64,000 nt of DNA from Agapanthus africanus (lineage: Eukaryota; Streptophyta; Magnoliopsida; Asparagales; Amaryllidaceae): assembly GCA_030015575.1 (NCBI GenBank), contig CM057338.1:633694189-633758188 (forward strand), given 5' to 3'. Under the pieces are notes generated by a model, which was not told the DNA's origin, made no database searches, and worked only from the letters and a program-made list of their open reading frames with translations. Made by a program: the position numbers and the translations under genes. Each line of letters opens with the position of its first letter. The stretch's first letter is position 1. Below are positions 48,119-59,916 of the stretch, piece after piece.

Positions 48119-49416
48119 CCAGACTTCGAAGACACGGAAAGATGTCATAAACCAGAGGATAAACAAAAAGCCGTCGCAACTATCCCGATCTTTAGGAGCG
48201 ATACTGAGGAAGATGAATAAATAGTCTTCTTGGGGTAACCCCAAGGCAGCAGGCCAGGACCATCTCCTCCTATTTTGGTCTTCGGCAGCGACTCTGAAGA
48301 CGAAGTCAACACAGTTATCACTGTTCGTTAATCAATGCAGACCTTCGCTGAAGCTGATCAGAGTTTGCAAATCACTATAGTTCCGCAGCAGCATTACAGG
48401 AAACTTGATGCGCTCGATACTTACGGCGTGCAAGAGCTGCAGGCCTTCTACATTCCTCTTAAGCGAAGAGATGGAAAGGCAATCCTCTTCTATCAATCCA
48501 CGAAGACCAAAGTAGAGAAAGGAGTCTGGCATGCTGCTGATCTTACGCTTGACAGGCTTCAACCAAACCGTCTGCCCAGATATTACGCAGAGGGATTGAA
48601 AAGGCTATTAATATGCCAAGGCGTACCCTTTAAAGAAACCGCTCGACAAGCCCAGTTCTACAACAAGATTTGGAATGTTCCCGGGACTCAGCGAAAGATG
48701 CCAAAAGGGAGGTTGGAGACGACCGGGCTTGGATACGTTCAGTCCAAGAAACGGGAGAGATTCCATGGCTGCCACGTTATAAACGACTCCGGAGGAGAAG
48801 GGAATGCTTTTCCAAATAGCGCCGATATCGAGCCAAAGCGAGATTCCGTAGTAAAAATGTCAAGCCCGTCATTCGGAAAACAAATTGACAAGCTAATAAG
48901 GAAAGCGGGTCAAAAGGTTCGGGATGACCACAGCCGCGAAATGGCCATTTACGAGAAAGCCAGGACGCAAGGTTTCATTCAGCATGCTACGGAGGATGAC
49001 GATTCCCTTCACCCTCAGCCCGCTGTGCGCTCTCGTGGCAAGAAGAAAGCCCGACTTAGAAGCAACAACAAGGTGAAGAACGAGAATGACGTTGAAAAAC
49101 AGTGAAGCAGATTCAAGAAGCCATGCGATCGAGAAAAAGTCAGCTGGAATTCGTCTTTTATGAAGAAGATGGATCGAGAGTACGCGTTCCCCCAAAACAA
49201 GACAAGGAAAATATTCGACCTTGTCATGAAGCATCAAATGATGACACTCCCAGAGTCTCGACACCCTGAGCAAATAAATGAGGTCCATCATCCGGATTAT
49301 TGCTCCTACCACCGAGCAATAGGACATCCTCTTCAAGATTGCTTCACCTTAAAAGACTGGGTCGAAGACCAGTATCAGCAAGGTAAGTTCGCTCTGTCCG
49401 ACTATTAGGGGGGTAG
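48119..49416 (+). pseudogene. Tat-like gypsy Gag/linker region
   Basis: One frame runs through the whole piece with few stops (three TAA before 48335 and a TGA at 49103-49105). The 256-codon stretch from ATG 48335 is lysine- and arginine-rich toward its end. Upstream there are two acidic repeats of the form FRSDTEEDE and FGSDSEDE. The last 80 codons (49160-49408) hold YCSYHRAIGHPLQDCFTLKDW, a C-H-H-C type pattern seen at the end of Gag in Tat elements. I do not recognise the first part. It is interrupted at 49417 by the solo LTR. Confidence 0.55.
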
Positions 49417-51630
49417 TGTTAGTTATATGTATGCCCTAGAGGCCATTACTATACATAGGATGTATATTGTAGTGGATGCTTGGACATATATAGGGAGGAC
49501 TTTCTTGCTCGACATGATAGTATGGTATCTGGTTGCTCTTTACCTTAACGTGTACACTGATTGTCTCTCTGTTACATGTTGGTAAAGCCTTTAGGATGTG
49601 TACTTGACTACCTGGACTATGATGCAGATCATACTAGTAGGGACATGGTAGTCCATAAGTACATCCTTCAAGGTCCCTAGTCGTGGGTGTATCGAGACAG
49701 GGCATCGATATACCAGAGTAGACTAGCGTATACCTTCTCGACCCATACAGATGGGCGATGGAAGATCCCATATCCATTGGTGTTTGACATCAGAGATGAT
49801 ATACAGGTGCTCAGTAGAGACTGGGTACACTGGATGGACTCGCCGAGAACTCCCAGATGGTATTATACTTTATGTCAGATGGCAGTTATCTGGTGACACT
49901 AGTACAGGTTAGTCTGTAGACCCGAGATCGTCATAGAGTCTTGTGTGATTCCCACTGTGCTTTGATTTCCACCTTACCACGTCCAAGAGGGCGTGCAAAA
50001 TGGTGGCTTTTGGATACAGTCCCGAATCACATGGAGGCAATGAGCGATAGGAGGGGATTCGTCTCTCCCGGTATAGGGAGTTGATGTTGCACTGTGTTCG
50101 ATTGGCTATAACCGGAAATCCCTGGCCAGGGTTGCTGAGATTTACTGATAAGTGTTATCAGTAGTTTCTCGAACTGTTATAGACCTCATATCGACACGAC
50201 TTATTGAGCTACTGGGGTCTGACGTTTACCACCCCTAGGCGAGATATGCGACATATCAGACGAACAGACCGGACTGTACGGTAAGTGTTACTGGTTGGAT
50301 TCACAGGAGTGTGAGCGGGCTTGCTCGTTGATCTTCTGATCGCTCAAGACCCGGGTAGCCATTACGTTTAGCAGACCGCTTGCGGCTTGTGGGTGTTTGA
50401 TATGATCATCACCTGCTGCCGGCGTATTGACGAGTCTTTAGAATCTTACACAGAGGTTTCCTGGCTCAAGCAAAACGAAATAGGAGCGCATATGAGATAT
50501 GTGCGGGACCGAGAGTAATGCGTGTATGTGATACCGTATTCTATTCTCGCGATGAATGTATCAATTGGTTGTATGCGATATAACCTAGTTATCGAATCGA
50601 GGATTGATTCGATAAGTCGATACATTGGATATTGGTCGGTCATATGCGATATGACCGGATCGTTAAATCAAGTGTTGATTTAATGATTTAATGTATAATT
50701 ATATATTTGATATATTACTTTACATTAACTAGTATTGGTTCACTTAAGTTTATTTTTCTCACTTGAATGTGCACATTGTATATATGATATATGTTTGTGC
50801 ACTAGTTTGTATCATGTTTGATGATACATGCAAACTTGGGTGTGTGTTTACTTTAAACCATGTTTAGTTAATGGTTAGGGTTTACATTACCTTATTTATT
50901 CATTTACTTATTCATTTTGGTAAAATAGAATGGTTGCTTTCTTTGTCTTTATGCAAGAAGCTTCATGATGCTTCATGCATCTTTGAAACAAGGTCTACCA
51001 ATTTGTTTTATACTTAACCTAACCATTAAAATAAACCATAGTTTATTCTCTACACTCAACCATGGTTGCAAAAAGGATAAGAATCACTTGGATTTTATTT
51101 TTGGATAATCCTTTTTCTTTTTCTTCTTCTTCTTCTTCTTTTTTATGAAAAGAAGAAAGCTCTCTCTTGAAAAATTTCAAGTGATGATTCCAAGTGAGAA
51201 ATCCAATTCTAAAGTGAACCCACTTCCTATTTCTTCATCCTCTACTACTTGCCATGTAGTATAGGGTGTTTTCTTCATAAGTTTCTTGACTTGGTGAAGG
51301 TGGAGCTTAAGTTTGAGTTGCCTCGACGTAGATCATCTTCAGCATCGAAGTCAACGACCTAGCCTGACCATTTCTCCGATGAAATCAACGCTAGAGTCCG
51401 GGATCCGATGATCACAGCGAAGGGACTTCGTCACGGAGCTATGGAGGTGGAGGACCGGATCTACAAAGGCTGTAATTCCGTTCACTTTCTAGTAAAGTTG
51501 TTTATTAGTTGTAGTTTCGCCTTTACCTCTAGTTAACGATCGCATTAGGGTTTCTCGGCACATATAAATTTTTGATTTTGGCATGGTTGATGCCTTGTAG
51601 AACCTCTTGAGTGTACCTAGGAACCCTACA
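49417..51630 (+). repeat. Solo C-type LTR
   Basis: This 2214-bp LTR starts TGTTAGTTATATGTATGCC and ends GGAACCCTACA, with no internal region. The flanks are GGTAG (49412-49416) and GGTTG (51631-51635), a 5-bp duplication with one mismatch. Gypsy coding sequence continues on both sides. Solo LTRs arise by recombination between the two LTRs of a full element. A TTC repeat lies near 51112-51140. Confidence 0.85.
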
Positions 51631-53232
51631 GGTTGCCTCACCACGAAAGCATGAGCCAAGAGCAACCTACATTGCGAGGGAAAGTCCAGATCACCATCAA
51701 GCTTGGAAACGAGCTCGTACCTGCCACATGATAACATTCTCAAAAGAGGGAGAGTATGAGAATGTGGACGACCTCTCCCAGTGCTTCACAAATGAAGATG
51801 AGGATGAGGTGATATCAGAATTTCTACTGGCGCCAAAAGAGCTGGAAGATGGGATACACACCACGGCCGACAACCTGAGAAAAATCGACTTGGGGACGGC
51901 AAACGAGCCATGGCCAACGTTCGTCAATGAGCTGATGTCTGAAAAGCAGGTGGCCATGCTGTAGGACGTGCTTATGCCGTATAAAGACTGCTTCACGTGG
52001 AACTATTCCGAGATGCCGGCACTAGATCCAAAAATAGCCGTGCATAAACTGACAATATCATCGGACGTCAAGCCAGTCAAACAAGCATCAAGAAGAATGA
52101 GGCTTGAGCTTGAGATGAGTATCAATGCCGAAGTCAAGAAGCTAATCGACTCCGGCTTCATCCAAGAAGTTCAATATCCTGAATAGATCACCAAAATCAT
52201 TCCGGTAATGAAGAAAAATGGAACATTACACATCTGCGTGGACTTTCGAGACCTCAATAAAGCTTGCCCGAAGGATGACTTCCTCGTGCCGGTTACCGAG
52301 CTGATGATAGATAACACGTCCACTTATGAAGTCTTCTCCTTCATGGATGGATCTTCAGGGTATAATCAAATAAAGATGCATTCCGAAGACCGAAAGCACA
52401 CCGCCTTCCGGACTCCGCTAGGCATATTCTGCTATAAGGTGATGCCCTTCGGTCTGAAGAACGCTGGCTCTACCTACCAGAGGGCCATGAAGAAGATCTT
52501 TGATGACCTCATCTATGAGACCTTTGAATTCTATATCGATGACCATGTGGTCAAAAGCAAATCGTATGAGGAGCACTGGGAGCATTTGAAAATAATGTTC
52601 CAGTGTCTTCAGAAATATAATCTGAAGATGAACCCTTTGAAATGCGCGTTCGAAGTCTTCTCAGGCAAATTCCTAGGATTCATCGTACGACACCGATGCA
52701 TCGAAATAGACCCATCAAAGATCAAGGCGATTATGGAAATGCCCGTGTCCAGAACTCTCAGGCAACTGCGGTTCTACAAGGGAAGCTCGCGTATATCCGA
52801 CGGTTCATAGCTAACCTCTCCGGCAAATGCCACCCCTACAGCCATCTAATGAAGAAGGGGACCCTGTTCGTTTGGGATCGTAAATTCCAAAGTGCACAGG
52901 ATGAGATCAAGCAATACATGCAGAATCCATTGGTACTAACCACTCCAGTTAAGGGAAAGCCTCTCATCCTGTACACAATAGCTCTTGAAGGTTCTTTAGG
53001 CGCATTATGGGCACAGGAGAATGACCAGGGGAAGGAGAGAGCTCTCTATTATTTGATTCGAGTTCTCCTCGGGGTAGAAAACAACTACTCCCCCATCGAA
53101 AAACATTGCCTGGCACTGATCTTCGCGATAACGAAGCTTCGACATTTTGCTTTGGCGCATGAAGTTCATCTCATATCAAAGGTGGATCCTCTCAAATATT
53201 TGATGTCAAGAGCCATACTAACGGGTTGCTAA
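51631..53232 (+). pseudogene. Tat-like gypsy reverse transcriptase and RNase H
   Basis: The first frame (51631-52810) has stops at 51962-51964 and 52184-52186. The RT core is clear: VDFRDLNKACPKDD, FMDGSSGYNQIKM, RTPLGIFCYKVMPFGLKNAG and the catalytic YIDD. A frameshift near 52770 moves the reading to another frame (52642-53232), which carries LQGKLAYIRRF, the connection domain and RNase H (SPIEKHCLALIFAI). A one-base loss near 53222 ends it. The RT motifs, especially KVMPFGLKNAG, are typical of Tat/Ogre gypsy elements. It is not functional. Confidence 0.8.
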
Positions 53233-53462
53233 GTGGACCCTCCTCTAGATGGAGTTCTCGATAATATATCGACCCTTAAAGGCAGTAAAAGGTCAGGCTA
53301 TCGGTGACTTTCTCGCTGAGCACCCGATACCAGCCGATTCTCCCCTAAATTGCGAACTGCCAGACGAACACGCGTTTGACACAATCGACGGGGAGAAAGA
53401 AGGGAATAATGCCCGATGGGAACTCTACTTCAAAGGGGCGTCTTCCATGAAGAAGCGAAAGC
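53233..53462 (+). pseudogene. Gypsy linker and start of second RNase H, cut by element A
   Basis: After a TAG at 53246-53248 the frame from 53249 reads EFSIIYRPLKAVKGQAIGDF, the linker before the archaeal-type RNase H, and then WELYFKGASS. The usual DG of this motif is KG, so the first catalytic aspartate is lost. The last five bases, AAAGC, are the left target duplication of element A. The frame resumes at 63329. Confidence 0.7.
53458..53462. repeat. Target-site duplication of A, left copy (AAAGC)
   Basis: AAAGC directly precedes TGTTAGTG of the 5' LTR and is repeated exactly at 63324-63328. Confidence 0.95.
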
Positions 53463-55377
53463 TGTTAGTGTATATGCCCTAGGGGCCATTATTGTATCAT
53501 ACAGTTTATATATTACTTAATGGAAGCTTAGGATATTCACAGTTGTATTAACAGACTTGCTCAACATAATAGTATGCTACTTGATTTATATCTATCTTAA
53601 TATGTGTATATGTTTCTTTTAGCATATCGCGAATACATATTGATAGAGCCCATAGGATTTTTCTTTACTACCAGCGTTGTGATGGCAGTCACATTAGTGG
53701 GGGCTGGGTAGTCTACAAGCACATCATTTTTCAGGTCCCTAGTCATAGGATTATCGAGACAGGGCATCGATACTCCGGAGTAGACTAGTGCGTATGCTTC
53801 TTGTCCCAGCAGGGGAAATGGTCTGTCCCACAGCCATTAGTACGTTGTACTGGAGATAGTATGCAGGTGCTCGTTGGGTTACGGGTACACCGGACAGGAC
53901 TCGCAGGGAACTGTTGGTAGGTATTATACCCGTCGTCAGTTAACAGTTCCCAGGTGACATGAGTACAGCATAGTTCGTAGACTTGACACTGCTGCTTCTC
54001 CTCGAGTGTGTTCCCACTATTCCTAGATTGCTACCCTACCATGGCTCGACTGAGTTGTGCAAACAGGTAGCAGTTGGGTGCAGTCCCGAAGCACTTAGAG
54101 GCAGTGGCGGTTAGATAGGATTTGTCTCTCCCGGTATTGGGGGTTGATATCGCGCTGTGTTTGGAGAGCCATTACGCAAGGTCCTTGGCCAGGGCAAGCG
54201 AGATTTACTAGTAGGTTTTCCAGTAGCTTCTCAAGGTGTAATGGGCTTCACTCTGACAGAACTTATACCGCTTTTAGGGGACTGACGCTTGCCGCCCCCT
54301 TAGGCCCGATATGCGATAGTCATAGACGAACAGACCGGACTGTACGGAGATTGTCACATCAGGCTCAGTAGGAGTTCAGATGGGTTTCCTCATCGGCCTT
54401 CTTATCGACATCTACATGGGGATCGTTACGTACAGCTAGTACCGCTTGCGGCCTTTAGTTAAACCCACTGCCAGCATAGTGTCGAGTCTTTATAGTCCCA
54501 CACAGAGGGTTTCCCTGCTTCAGGCGAAACGATATAGAGGTCGTATGGTTTTACGATAAGGTTCGGACATATACGTGTACTTGTGCACGTATGATGTTCG
54601 GACAGGTTATACTAGCGGGCTTTGGTTTAAGCCAGTTTCTAGTATTGGATTATTGGATTTATACAGTCTCGGTATATCCGTGTTTTTCGTAAATACGGAT
54701 GGGAGGGGCATTCTCGTAATTAATCGAGAAGCTTCTAGAAGAAAGGTGTCTCATTTAGTTTTAATTCATTTGTGAACTAAACTTAATGAGGTGGAGAGGT
54801 GATGTGTAATTTTCATTAATTACACCATGAATCATGAGGTGATTCACCTCATTGTAATTAATGAAGCATGGTTGTTTACTATATTTATTATTGTTTAAAT
54901 ATTTTTAATTCTTCATAATTATCTAAGAGACTCAAGATTTAATTCATTATCACATACACATTCTCTCTCCTCAAGCTCTCATCTTCTTCATGCTAACCCT
55001 AATTCTCTTATGTGTTGAGAACCCTTGGGTTAATAAGACTAATAGATCCTTAATGTATCTCTATATCCTCTAGGTCACTTGGACTAGCAATCCTAGCCAC
55101 TTAGTTACCTCAAGTTGGAGGTTAAAGCTTGAAGAAGGAACTCTCGGGTGGATCTTCTATTACATCGAGGAGGCCGACGAGCAAGTGAACAACAAGAACA
55201 AGAAGGACTAGTATCTTGAGGTATAATCATCTATCATAGTAGTTTAGCACTTCTAGATAGTTTGTTAGTTAGGGTTTAGCAAAGATCCGTTTGATAGTCG
55301 ATGTTACTTTGATCAAAATGATTGTTTTTCCTATTCCGCCTCCCCGCATCTTGTGTGGTGTGTAACGTTGACTTACA
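53463..55377 (+). repeat. 5' LTR of A
   Basis: It starts TGTTAGTGTATATGCCC and ends GTTGACTTACA. It includes GAGACAGGGCATCGATACTC (53756-53775) and a block at 54277-54347 shared with B and C LTRs. Confidence 0.95.
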
Positions 55378-55378
55378 G

Positions 55379-55390
55379 TGGTATCAGAGC
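55379..55390 (+). other. Primer-binding site of A (initiator tRNA-Met)
   Basis: TGGTATCAGAGC starts two bases after the LTR end. Confidence 0.95.
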
Positions 55391-57392
55391 CTAGCTAAAC
55401 CATAACTACAAGTTAGCAAAGTTTTTAGAAATTCGATCACAATTTAATCCCGAAAAAACGACATTTTCACCAAGTTTCTGCCGATTTTAAATTGGGCTCT
55501 AAAATTTTTTCAGGGACCTTAAAAATACAAGCAAGGTTTTTAAAGAATTGTGAAGAAATTTGGGATCGTGACTCGGCCAAACTACCGCGGAACTGCGGCC
55601 TATCCAAGCTATCCGCCGTGGATCCGCGGCCGAGTTGATACCGAGTCAACCAAAATTTGCTCAGTTATTCTTCTGTGTTGATGTTGTGTTTTCTGGGATA
55701 TTTTGTTTCTGCTCAGGTTTTATGTGCATAGAGAATTATTTGGAGTAGATTCATATGTGATGCTTGATCGAAATTCTAAGAACTTTGGCTAACTGGATTA
55801 TATCTGTGTTTTGTTTAATGTGTTCGTAAAACTCCCCTAATTGCTAGTATGTCGGTTAGCAGGGGGTTGCATATTTCTGTAATGGTTACTTTATGTTTGT
55901 GGATATAAACTTGTTGGATTGTCGTGAATGGATTGCCGGGGATGTGAGATGAGGGTCTCTTTCATTCAAATGTAAATTGTAATTTGTTGTAATATTCTTT
56001 TGCGGGGCACATTCGAGTTGATGTTGTAGCCACCGTTATATTATTTCATTTAATGTTTTCTGCTCCTAGGATAGACCCAAGGTGGGGTGCACAAACTACC
56101 GGGTACTTTGAAGTGCTTAGTAGCCTACTCACGTCGTTGAGGGAGACCGCTTCACTTCGGGTACTTGATGGGTAGTTTGCCGTACCCGTAGGGGTCTAGG
56201 GTGGGGTTGGCTATTCATCACGACTATGTAATCCGTCTTTCATTGCAGGCTCAAAGGAAATGCGGATTCCTAGAATATCCAATATGTTCATCTGTGATCT
56301 GGAATGCCTATTATTGCGTCTGACGAATGTACAATATCTATATATGATATCTAGTAGGCGTTGCTTATGTTTTGCATCTGCGCTAGCCCAGCCCCCGCTC
56401 TGTCGTTAGTTAAGTAACCTAACGGGTGAATGACGGGGCCCAGTGACAAATGCGGATAGCATAAGCGGACGTTGTATTTTCGTTGTTTTCTGCAGTGATA
56501 GGTTAATTGATGGGACACATTATATTAATGCAAAGAAAATAAACCAAAGTTGAATCGTTGGAACAATTTAAAAGAAACCACTCGGTTATTTTTAAAACAG
56601 CAGATTTTTAATTGCGGAGCTTAAACCACTCCTTTTTAAAAGCTATCAGGTTCCTTCGATCATATTAAGTTCACTACGTTCACGGCTTTGCCAAAACCAT
56701 TCGTAGCCTTCCGTCATTTCATTTGGGTATTCAGTAGTATTCAAGCTATGTATTTTGACTAACGCCAAGGCATAGTGTTTGGTAGCTGCTGGCTATTCAT
56801 CTGTTGCATAGATAGATGAGTTGGTTTGGGACAGTCGTACTGCCATTTGGCCAATGTCAGGGGTATGTACGGGTGGGTTCAAATTAACAAGATAATGATG
56901 GGTAGAACTTGACATGTGACTTATGACATTTTGGCCAACATCAAGGTCATAAGAGCATGGTGTAAAAATCCACATCAGGGGTTTCTAAAGAAACTGAAAC
57001 TTACTAGAGTTGCATATCATTTGGAGTGTGATAATTTTGGTAGGATTCCTTCAGCTTTATCACACGATGATATTTGGATCCCGATCCTACTGTGAGTATA
57101 TGCTACTCATCGGGAGATTCTTTCACTTAACGATCAATGCTATAAACCAAGTAGGTGTCGAGAAAGGTGTCAGCGGGGCTACGCCCCCAGGGAAAAGAGG
57201 TTATTTAATTAAGGAACTTCGCGAAACCGTTGTAAAACCTCCCTCGATGTACCGACACCGGCCTGGCTGAACGGTTACGCAAGTATTGTACGGTGAGAAT
57301 AGTCCTGACTAGTTCTTCTTTTTTGGTTTGAGGAAGAATTCGAGAAACAGTGGGAGCCATCCTATTTAGATAAATTAAAAACCACTCTAAAC
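55391..57392 (+). other. Leader of A
   Basis: The 2-kb leader has the GC hairpin (55571-55635), the 21-nt palindromic element identical to that of B (56404-56424), diverged copies of the triple motif near 56755, 56838 and 56936, and near its end the block running from GTAGGTGTCGAGAAAGGTGTC to GACACCGGCCTGGC (57150-57268) shared with C. The twin motif of B and C is absent. No ATG precedes the gag frame in frame. Confidence 0.7.
55571..55635 (+). other. GC-rich paired region in A leader
   Basis: ACTCGGCC (55571-55578) pairs with GGCCGAGT (55628-55635), and CCGCGG (55585-55590) pairs with CCGCGG (55624-55629). It starts 192 nt after the primer site start, at the same place as the hairpins in E1, E2 and B. 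Confidence 0.6.
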
Positions 57393-58688
57393 TTGCAAGA
57401 GCATCATGCTAAAGTGTTTCATCTCTCTCTCCTATTTGCTGCGACCAAGTACATAGCGGGCCTTAAGTTATTATTAGATAAAAATATTTTGACACGGCCA
57501 AACTATAAAGATTGGTTCAGGAATGTCAAGATGGCAATCACTTATGAAAAATTGGGGTATGTCCTTACTACTAAGGCCCCTGCCGTCCCAGGTCCAGAAT
57601 CCAGTGTCGCGGATAAGGAAATCCGCAAGACCTAGGAGTTAGACTGCGCGAAGGCCAAATGCATCATGCTTGCCTCTATGGATAATGAACATCAGAAGAG
57701 GCACGAGAATAAGGATTTTGAAGCCATATTTCTCCACACCAAGGAACTGTATGGAGAGCAATCTCGTAAAGCAAGATACGAGACCTCTAAGAACTTGTTT
57801 CAGTCGAGGCTGGCCGTCAGATCATCTGTAGGGTAACATGTCCTTAAGATGATTGGCTATATTGAGGAGCTTGTAGACCTCGGTACAACATTAGAGAACG
57901 AGCTGTATACAGACTTGGTTCTCCAGTCCCTTCCTTCCACCTAAGTCCAGTTTATCTAGAATTTCAATATTCAAGGTAAAGAAGTTGAACTTCCAGAACT
58001 CCTTAACATGTTGAGGAGTGCAGAGGGAACCTTGCATAAAGCAAGGGAAACACCTACTATGTTTTTTCGTGGTTCTTCTTCTTCCAGGTCTAAGGAAAGG
58101 ACCAAAGAAAGGAAGAAGAAGGTCGCTACCAAACCAAGAGGTGGTGTTGGTAAGGTGGGAGTTAAGGGAAAGGCAAAGGTTGCGGTGCCGGTAGTAGCAA
58201 AGGACGAGTGGTTCCACTGTCATAGGAAAAGCTATTGGAAGAAGGACTGCAAAACTTGGATTGCCAAGAACCAGGACCCGAGGCAAGTTGTGGCTTCGAC
58301 TTCAGGTGTGTTTGTAATAGAAAATTGTTTGTCAATCAACTCTATTTCCTGGGTATTGGATACCGGATCAGGATCTCATATATGCAATTCATTGCAGGCA
58401 CTGAGAAGCCGTAGAGTACTGAAGACTGGTGATATGACACTCCAGGTTGCTAACGGAGCGTGCGTGGATGTTGTGTCCGTAGGGGATTATCATCTTGGAT
58501 TGACGAGTGGACATATTTTGGTTCTGCGCAACTGGTTTTGTGTACCTAGTTTAATGTGTAATATCATATCAGTATCGTTGTTATCAAAAGAAGGTTATGA
58601 TTTCACGCTTGTAAGTGATGTTGTTAACATCCACCTTAATCATGGTTTGATTGGGTCCCGTACACTAGATAAAGTATATACGTGTTAA
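57393..58688 (+). pseudogene. gag: Copia gag and protease of A
   Basis: One frame runs from about 57309 to the TAA at 58686-58688, with stops at 57633, 57834, 57942 and 57957. It opens without ATG: TTT GCT GCG ACC stands where gag should begin, and the first codon of the longest stretch is TTG. DKNILTRPNYKDWFRNVKMA and EKLGYVL are typical copia Gag. A basic region and a decayed zinc knuckle follow (HCHRKSYWKKDC, lacking the first Cys and the His), then protease WVLDTGSGSHICN and the GAG-pre-integrase part. A frameshift near 58682 separates it from integrase. Confidence 0.85.
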
Positions 58689-59916
58689 ACCAATTACAGA
58701 TTTTCAATATCCAGAACACACTAAAAAAAAAGTCTCCAGATATAAATCAGGCTTTCTTATGGCATTGCAGACTATGTCACATCAATGAGACAAGGTTAAC
58801 TAAGTTACATAAAGAACGATATTTGGATCCGTTCGAATATCAATCTTATTCCACTTGTCAATCATGTCTCAAAGGAAAGATGACAAAGACTCCGTTCACT
58901 GGACACGGAGTAAGAGCAAGCGAGCTCTTAGGACTCATACACAGCGATGTATGTGGACCAATGTCTACACATGCAAGAAGCGGTTTTTCATATTTCATTA
59001 CTTTTACGGATGATTTCTCTAGGTATGGATTCATTTCTTGATGAAACATAAATCCGAGGCCTTTGAGAAATTCCGAGAATATAAGAATGAAATAGAAAAC
59101 CAAACAGGCAAAAGCATCAAGACACTGAGATCTGATTGAGGTGGTGAATACTTAAGTGCCGAGTTCTTAGGTTACCTAAAAGAGAATGGAATTCTCTCTC
59201 AGCTTACTCCTCCATACACTCCATAACATAATGGTGTATCGGAAAGACGGAACCGAACCCTATTAGATATGGTACATTCCATGATGAGTAATGCTGAGTT
59301 ACCGCGATCTTTCTGGGGTTATGCACTAGAATCAGCTGCATATCTTTTGAACAGGGTTCCTACCAAGACTGTGCCTACCACACCATATCAGATGTGGAGT
59401 GGGAAGAAATCCTATCTTCAGTATCTCAAGATATGGGGATGTCCAGCTTTTGTTAAAAAGCAGCATGCGGACAAACTCGAGGCACGCTCAGTACAGTGTA
59501 AGTTTGTGGGATATCCAAAGAACTCCAAGGGGTATTTTTTCTATTACGCAGAGGAACAAAAGGTTTTTGTTTCTCGTAATGCTCATTTTCTAGAACAGCA
59601 GCTTTTAGAAAAGGAAACAAGTGGGAGCGCAATAGAACTGGAAGAAATTCCAGAACCACAAGCAACTACTGAAAGCTTGGTAGAACCAGAAGTTCCAGAA
59701 GAACATGACATTCCCGCACCCCTCCGCAAGAGTAGTAGGCCGTCTCATCCGCCTGAGAGATACTATAATTTTCTCGTAGACAGGGATAGAGAGGATTGCG
59801 TCATTGATAATGATGAACCTACTAGCTTCCAGCAGGCCATCCAGAGCGGTGACTCAGTAAGATGGTTGGATGCAATGCGGACCGAGATGGAGTCCATGTA
59901 CACCAACAAAGTATGA
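58682..59916 (+). pseudogene. Copia integrase of A
   Basis: The first frame (58682-59041) has the HHCC zinc region (HCRLCHIN, CQSC) and the first core aspartate (HSDVCGP). A frameshift near 59041 leads to the next frame, where the second aspartate in SD is followed by a TGA at the usual Arg, and a TAA replaces Gln before HNGVSERR. From 59269 to 59913 it is open, with the integrase C-terminal part and the spacer before RT, to a TGA replacing Trp (59914-59916). All three stops fit C-to-T or G-to-A changes. Confidence 0.85.

Noticed and set aside
48893-49336. 147-codon minus-strand frame
   Set aside because: It is antisense to gypsy coding sequence that shows Gag-type residues on the plus strand.
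55379-55390. tRNA-Met-like sequence as a tRNA gene
   Set aside because: Only 12 nt match, at the fixed place of a primer-binding site. No cloverleaf can be formed.
57891-58286. 131-codon minus-strand frame
   Set aside because: It is antisense to the gag region of element A.
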